Origin: Mycolicibacterium sp. S2-37
GTDB taxonomy: Bacteria; Actinomycetota; Actinomycetes; Mycobacteriales; Mycobacteriaceae
DNA length: 64,000 bases
Assembly (NCBI RefSeq): GCF_017352375.1
Contig: NZ_JAFEVR010000016.1
Coordinates: 184,758-248,757, forward strand
Direction of reading: 5' to 3'
A program made the translations under genes and the position numbers. How positions within the stretch are numbered: position 1 is the first letter of the stretch; each line of letters begins with the position of its first letter. The notes below the pieces were generated by a model. It saw only the letters and a program-made list of their open reading frames with translations. It did no database searches and was not told the origin of the DNA. This document shows, piece by piece, positions 60,027 through 64,000 of the stretch.

Positions 60027-61134
60027 CCGGATCGACTTCGCCGGGTCACCCCGGCCGACCGTCGGCGTCGAGTGGGAGTTCGCCCTCGTCGACGCGGACA
60101 CCCGCGACCTGAGCAATGAGGCCGCGTCGGTGATCGCCGAAGTCGGCGAGAGTCCGCACGTCCACAAAGAGCTGCTGCGCAACACCATCGAGATCGTCAC
60201 CGGAGTGTGCGACAACTCCGGGCAGGCGATGGACGATCTGCGGTCGACGCTGGTGCCGGTCCGTGGCGTCGTCCGCGAACGCGGCATGGAGCTGTTCTGC
60301 GCGGGCACCCATCCGTTCGCGAAATGGTCGGCGCAGCAACTCACCGATGCGCCGCGGTATGCGGAGCTGATCAAGCGGACGCAGTGGTGGGGCAGGCAGA
60401 TGCTGATCTGGGGCGTACACGTGCACGTCGGGATCTCGTCTGCGCACAAGGTCATGCCGATCATCTCGTCGCTGCTCAACCAGTACCCGCACCTGCTGGC
60501 GCTGTCGGCGTCGTCGCCGTACTGGGACGGTGGAGACACCGGATACGCCAGTAACCGGGCGATGATGTTCCAGCAGCTGCCGACTGCAGGCCTGCCGTTC
60601 CAATTCCAGTCGTGGCCCGAGTTCGAGCGGTTCGTCCACGACCAGAAGAAGACCGGGATCATCGATCACATGAACGAGATCCGTTGGGACATCAGGCCGT
60701 CGCCACATCTCGGAACGATCGAGGTGCGGATCTTCGACGGGGTCTCCAACATCGCCGAACTGGGCTCGCTGGTCGCGCTCACCCACTGTCTGATCGTCGA
60801 CCTCGACCGGCGGCTCGACGCGGGCGAGGAGCTGCCGGTGATGCCGCCGTGGCACGTGCAGGAGAACAAGTGGCGGGCGGCGCGCTACGGACTGGACGCC
60901 GAGATCATCCTGGACGCGGACAGCAACGAACGGCTGGTCACCGACGACCTCGACGATGTCCTGACCCGGCTGCAGCCGGTGGCCGCGTCGCTGCGGTGCG
61001 AGGACGAGCTCGCGGGTGTGGAGAACATCTACCGCCACGGTGCCAGCTATCAGCGCCAGCGGCGGGTGGCCGAGGAACATGACGGGGATCTGCTGGCCGT
61101 TGTTGACGCCCTCGTGAGTGAGTTGGAGCTATAG
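60004..61134 (+). CDS. Carboxylate-amine ligase, glutamate-cysteine ligase 2 (YbdK) family
   Basis: 376 residues from GTG 60004, the length of Rv0433; an earlier GTG at 59977 would lengthen the overlap with sodC. ATP-grasp-like GCS2 fold: PTVGVEWEFALVD, ELLRNTIEIVTGVC, ELFCAGTHPFAKWS, WGVHVHVGI and EVRIFDGVSN. Probably ligates a carboxylate to an amine; mycobacteria use mycothiol, so a glutathione role is unlikely. Confidence 0.88.
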   Translation: MSSVPLSSRIDFAGSPRPTVGVEWEFALVDADTRDLSNEAASVIAEVGESPHVHKELLRNTIEIVTGVCDNSGQAMDDLRSTLVPVRGVVRERGMELFCAGTHPFAKWSAQQLTDAPRYAELIKRTQWWGRQMLIWGVHVHVGISSAHKVMPIISSLLNQYPHLLALSASSPYWDGGDTGYASNRAMMFQQLPTAGLPFQFQSWPEFERFVHDQKKTGIIDHMNEIRWDIRPSPHLGTIEVRIFDGVSNIAELGSLVALTHCLIVDLDRRLDAGEELPVMPPWHVQENKWRAARYGLDAEIILDADSNERLVTDDLDDVLTRLQPVAASLRCEDELAGVENIYRHGASYQRQRRVAEEHDGDLLAVVDALVSELEL

Positions 61135-61137
61135 GGT
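61132..61137 (+). promoter_or_regulatory. Candidate -10 element, leaderless lipoprotein mRNA
   Basis: TAGGGT, overlapping the YbdK-like stop, ends six bases before the ATG at 61144. Confidence 0.3.
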
Positions 61138-61143
61138 GGGCTG

Positions 61144-61593
61144 ATGGCCGTGCGCAGGTGGGTGCTGACGGGCTGCGCGGCGGCCGCTGTGGTGGTTGCC
61201 GGGTGCACGAACGTCACCACGGGGACGCCGATGGCCGACCCCGACCAGACCGGGCTGTCCACCACCACGAGCAGACCGACCGTGCCGTCGTCGACGACGC
61301 GGGCCAGGCCGCCGGATCCGACCGGAGCGCCGGGGGCTCCGGGTGCGCCAGGCGCGCCTGGCGCGCCGGGGGCTCCGGGTGCGCCGCCGACCGGCTTGGC
61401 CGCCACCGTCTGCAGCGATTACCTCGACATGGATGAGGCCATGCAGCGTGAGGTGATCGCGGCGATCGGGGAGACCAACGAACTGATCCGGCTCAACCCG
61501 GAACTGTGGATCACGATGGCGAGCGCGATGTGCACGTTCGCCCAACCCTCGACCCTGGTCAGCGACGCCGTCATGGGCGGCGGCTTCAACTAG
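61144..61593 (+). CDS. Lipoprotein with collagen-like Gly-Ala-Pro repeats
   Basis: 149 residues. Lipobox VAGC after a basic start, a Thr/Ser-rich linker, seven GAP triplets (about 61-81), then a small domain with two cysteines (VCSDYLDMDEAM ... SAMCTFAQP). The Gly-X-Y run resembles bacterial collagen-like stalks and may hold the domain away from the membrane. I do not recognise the C-terminal domain. Confidence 0.75.
   Translation: MAVRRWVLTGCAAAAVVVAGCTNVTTGTPMADPDQTGLSTTTSRPTVPSSTTRARPPDPTGAPGAPGAPGAPGAPGAPGAPPTGLAATVCSDYLDMDEAMQREVIAAIGETNELIRLNPELWITMASAMCTFAQPSTLVSDAVMGGGFN
61322..61384 (+). repeat. Tandem GAP-encoding repeat (7 triplets)
   Basis: Nine-base units with variants of GGCGCCCCG-type codons repeat seven times; two copies of GGGGGCTCCGGGTGCGCC bracket near-identical GGCGCGCCT units. 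Likely prone to copy-number change by slippage. Confidence 0.7.
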
Positions 61594-61595
61594 CG

Positions 61596-62225
61596 ATGGC
61601 CGTGACGCCGATGTTCCCGCTGGAGGTGGCGATGCTCCCGGGTGAGGAGCTTCCACTACGGATCTTCGAGCCACGCTATGTCGCGCTCGTGCAGGACTGT
61701 CTGTCGCAGGAGGAGCCTGCGTTCGGTGTGGTGCTGATCGAGGCCGGCCGCGAGGTGGGGGGCGGGGACCGGCGCAGCAGCGTCGGAGCCCTCGCGCGCA
61801 TCGTCGAGCACGCGGACTACGGAATCGGTCGGTACCGACTCAAATGTGTGGTGGCGGAACGCATCCGGGTCCTGGAATGGCTCGAGGACGCGCCATACCC
61901 GCGGGCCGATGTCGAGGTGTGGGACGACGAGCCGGCCGGATCGATCGACACCGCGTTGCTCGAGGACGTCGAGGACCGGATCTTTGCGCTCTACGAGCGA
62001 ATCGCCACCGCACGCGGCGTTCCGCCGCGCAGCCGAAGTGAGGTGATCGGGACGCGCGAACCGGATGCGGCCGGGTGGCTCTACGCGCTGGCGGCCCGGT
62101 TCCCGATGGGGCAGGCCGACCGCTACGCCGTGTTGTCGGCGCCCACGGTTCCGGCACGCCTCGACGCGTTGAGCGAAGCGGTCGACACTGTCACCGCCAC
62201 GGTCACGTTCCAGCTCTCGGAGTAG
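61596..62225 (+). CDS. Lon N-terminal (LON substrate-binding) domain protein, Rv0434-type
   Basis: 209 residues. A stand-alone LON_substr_bdg domain: FPLEVAMLPGEELPLRIFEPRYVALVQDCL at the N-terminus and a VVAERIRVLEWLEDAPYPRADVEVW core, followed by a helical region. Lacks ATPase and protease domains. May act as an adaptor or peptide-binding protein. Same position as Rv0434. Confidence 0.85.
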   Translation: MAVTPMFPLEVAMLPGEELPLRIFEPRYVALVQDCLSQEEPAFGVVLIEAGREVGGGDRRSSVGALARIVEHADYGIGRYRLKCVVAERIRVLEWLEDAPYPRADVEVWDDEPAGSIDTALLEDVEDRIFALYERIATARGVPPRSRSEVIGTREPDAAGWLYALAARFPMGQADRYAVLSAPTVPARLDALSEAVDTVTATVTFQLSE

Positions 62226-62984
62226 TCACTCGGGAACGAAGTCTTGGCTGCGGAGTCGTTCCAGAGCGCGGCCGTCGGCGAGTTCGGCGCGGTTCTCGGG
62301 GTGCAGCCAGTAGTGCCGCACCATCCAGTAGAGGGGTGCACCGCGCGGAGCGTAGCCGTCCGCGCTTGGCAGCGTTACTGTCGACCTGTCCCGCATGACG
62401 AACATGATCGGGTACCGTTTGCGCTGGTCGGGGGACTCGTCGGTGACGTTGGCGACATCGGTCCAGGCGCCGCGCGTTACTCGAGTGATGTCGACTATCG
62501 CAAATCCCTCTGTCGAGAATTCGACGTGGCCGGTGCCGCGCCGCCGCGCCATGCCGATGAGCCCGCCGGCGGCGAACAGCACGAGTGCACCCACGAGCAG
62601 AGGACCGAAGGTCTGTCCGCCGCGGCCTAACGGGAGGTCGACGGTTCCGCGCGGCACGTTCAACACGTACAGCACCCCGCTGGGAATTACGGCGATGAAG
62701 GCGATGATCACCAGGGCCGTCGCTGCACGGTCTGCGCGCAGCACCGTCGCCCCGGAGACGACGGCGCCGCGTACCGTAACGGGACGGATCAGGCCGAGCA
62801 CGGCCAACGCAGCGAAGCACAGACAAAACACGCCCGCGCCGGCGAGGATCGCCGCCTCGAGATGATGGCCTCGTTGCAGCCTGGCGAACGTCCACATCCC
62901 GCTCAAGACCGCCGAGCCGCCGAACAGCAGGATGCCCAGCACAGTGCGGCCGTTACGTTGCTGCCACCCGTTGGGGCGGGGCAT
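62226..62984 (-). CDS. Conserved membrane protein of unknown function
   Basis: 252 residues from ATG 62984; a GTG at 63086 overlapping the EspC-like stop would add 34 residues but that part has lower GC3. Four hydrophobic helices (TVLGILLFGGSAVLSGMW; AAILAGAGVFCLCFAALAVLGLI; ALVIIAFIAVIPSGVLYVL; FGPLLVGALVLFAAGGLIGMA), then a soluble C-terminal domain with EFSTEGFAIVDITRVTRGAW, like a PH-type sensor, and a late YWLHPENRAELADG segment. Paired with the EspC-like gene. No function known. Confidence 0.68.
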   Translation of the reverse strand: MPRPNGWQQRNGRTVLGILLFGGSAVLSGMWTFARLQRGHHLEAAILAGAGVFCLCFAALAVLGLIRPVTVRGAVVSGATVLRADRAATALVIIAFIAVIPSGVLYVLNVPRGTVDLPLGRGGQTFGPLLVGALVLFAAGGLIGMARRRGTGHVEFSTEGFAIVDITRVTRGAWTDVANVTDESPDQRKRYPIMFVMRDRSTVTLPSADGYAPRGAPLYWMVRHYWLHPENRAELADGRALERLRSQDFVPE

Positions 62985-63082
62985 GTCGGTCACTTGCAAA
63001 ACGCCACCGCCACTTTCGCGCCAAGCGATCTCATCCACTCGCCGCCGTAGTAGGAGCCTGCGATCAGCGCGTCGGGAGCATG

Positions 63083-63367
63083 TCACCAGATCCCGTGGAA
63101 GCTGCCAGCAAGATCCTCGTCAGTCACCTCGTAGGTCTCACCAGCCCCGCGTACCGCGGTGCCCATCGATGCGACGTTTTGCACGATCTGCGCGGCCAGG
63201 GTGGCGACGTGTGCACCCACTGACCGGGCCGCCCACTGCGTAACTGAACCGTTCACTCCGTCCGCAGCGCTGGTCACCGTTCGCCCGAGATCGGTTTCCT
63301 GGATCGCATTCGACGCGATGCCGACGCGGTCGGCGAAGGCGCGCAGGACATCGGCGTCAACAAGCAT
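63083..63367 (-). CDS. EspC-like (DUF2580) type VII secretion-associated protein
   Basis: 94 residues from ATG 63367 with a GGGGGG ribosome-binding run just upstream. Begins MLVDADVLRAFADRVGIAS and ends YEVTDEDLAGSFHGIW; the ETYEVTDED carries the YxxxD/E type VII secretion signal. Helix-turn-helix hairpin of the WXG100-like size class without a clear WXG. Next to a membrane protein gene on the same strand. Confidence 0.75.
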   Translation of the reverse strand: MLVDADVLRAFADRVGIASNAIQETDLGRTVTSAADGVNGSVTQWAARSVGAHVATLAAQIVQNVASMGTAVRGAGETYEVTDEDLAGSFHGIW

Positions 63368-63488
63368 GGTCCCCCCAAACGAGATCGGACGCACCCTCAG
63401 CAACTCAGCAAACAACCTACCCGACACTGCCTAGGGCGCCCGACACCTCTTAGTCGTCGACACCGACGGTAGAGCGGTTGGGCTCTGG

Positions 63489-64000
63489 CTACACCCTCGC
63501 CTTGAGCCTCGGCGATCCGTGATGCGCGGTCGGCACTGTCACCGGTCCGGCGTATCCCGCTTCAGAAGGGCCGGGCTCAGAAGGGTGGGGGTCGGGTGTG
63601 TTCGGTGGCGAGTGGGTGTTGTGTTTGCGTTCGGTGTGGATGCGTTGGGTGCGGTTGTGGGCGCGGGTTGTTCGGCGGCGGGGCATGTTGTGGCCGCGGT
63701 GGTTCGGGGTGTGTTCGGGGGGCGCGGCGGGCGTGGCTGCTACGGGCGTGGTGGGTTGGCGGAGGGTGGGGAAGAGCAGGGCGCTGCCGGGGTGGGTGGT
63801 GTAGGTGTGTCCGGTGGGTGCGGTCCAGTGGATGGTGCCGTCGGGCAGTTGTTCGTCGCGCCAGCCGTTCTGACCGGTCCAGAAGGTTTTGAGTAGGTGG
63901 TGTAGGCGGCAGAGGGTTTTGAGGTTGGATGCGCTGGTGGGTCCGGCGGGGTAGGGGATGGTGTGGTCGAGGTCGGCGCGGTCGGCGGGGCGGTCACAGC
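63489..64000 (-). CDS. 13E12/DUF222-type HNH endonuclease, partial (5' end beyond window)
   Basis: 170 codons up to the stop at 63489; the N-terminal DUF222 part lies outside the window. HNH core: CDRPADRADLDHTIPY, SASNLKTLCRLHHLLKTFW and DGTIHWTAPTGHTYTTHPGS, the standard C-terminal sequence of mycobacterial 13E12 repeat proteins. A Pro/Arg/His-rich tail of about 65 residues follows. These genes are multi-copy in mycobacteria and often mark insertion sites. Confidence 0.85.
   Translation of the reverse strand, partial: CDRPADRADLDHTIPYPAGPTSASNLKTLCRLHHLLKTFWTGQNGWRDEQLPDGTIHWTAPTGHTYTTHPGSALLFPTLRQPTTPVAATPAAPPEHTPNHRGHNMPRRRTTRAHNRTQRIHTERKHNTHSPPNTPDPHPSEPGPSEAGYAGPVTVPTAHHGSPRLKARV

Noticed and set aside
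61317..61390. CRISPR or VNTR outside genes
   Set aside because: The repeat is in frame inside a lipoprotein gene and encodes Gly-Ala-Pro triplets.
1..64000. tRNA, rRNA or complete insertion sequences
   Set aside because: No tRNA cloverleaf, rRNA core or transposase with terminal repeats was recognised on either strand, though a computational scan was not possible.

Overview
The window looks like chromosomal DNA of a rapidly growing mycobacterium (Mycobacterium/Mycolicibacterium). GC and GC3 are high, GTG/TTG starts and ATGA/GTGA/TGATG stop-start overlaps are common, and from about 20.9 kb onward the gene order follows the M. tuberculosis Rv0408-Rv0434 backbone: pta-ackA, pknG-glnH-glnX, mutT3, thiE / TPP riboswitch-thiO-thiS-thiG, lpqL, thiD-thiC, xthA, a GNAT gene, def, a DUF3263 gene, virR, sodC, a YbdK-like ligase and a Lon-N protein. 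The backbone is interrupted by accessory blocks. Names and synteny come from recalled protein sequences, not from a search.

Region 1 (1-20.9 kb) is a large cell-surface polysaccharide locus. A leftward operon encodes an unknown membrane protein, an XagB/BcsA-type processive GT2 synthase, a BcsB-like exported protein and a GT-C membrane glycosyltransferase cut by the window edge. Across an AT-rich intergenic region a rightward operon encodes a GT4, a sugar-nucleotide epimerase, a second GT4, a GT2, an exported clan GH-A glycosidase, a GT-C enzyme and a Wzx-like flippase. A leftward operon then encodes a GT4, a Wzy-like polymerase and a Wzz/BY-kinase-like co-polymerase with a substituted Walker A lysine. 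A second BcsB-like gene closes the block next to pta. Together the genes could make, lift, polymerise, export and trim a glycan.

Region 2 (20.9-38.9 kb) holds acetate metabolism (pta-ackA), a frameshifted DUF559 nuclease gene between related imperfect repeats, the PknG-GlnH-GlnX amino-acid sensing operon, mutT3, thiamine genes, an SGNH hydrolase, an ABC exporter and two tandem M28 lipoprotein peptidases. Two gene junctions (glnX/glnH and ABC ATPase/permease) carry tandem 32-33 bp repeats that begin with the same 18 bases, encode MSACAK-type mini-peptides, and place purine-rich ribosome-binding sequence before the next start codon.

Region 3 (38.9-50.9 kb) is accessory metabolism: a uracil/xanthine-type permease; a divergent sugar-catabolic cluster (SDR, TIM-barrel isomerase, MHS transporter, split transketolase, GntR regulator) with palindromic operator-like sites; an APC permease; a double-TetR regulator; a BVMO-like flavoprotein; and a septum-formation-domain protein.

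Region 4 (50.9-64 kb) returns to the conserved backbone (hydrolase-thiD-thiC with a TPP riboswitch, a DHA2 transporter, xthA, GNAT, def, DUF3263, virR, sodC, YbdK-like ligase, a collagen-like lipoprotein, Lon-N) and ends with an EspC-like secreted protein, a membrane protein and the 3' part of a 13E12-type HNH gene. I saw no rRNA, tRNA, CRISPR array or complete insertion sequence.
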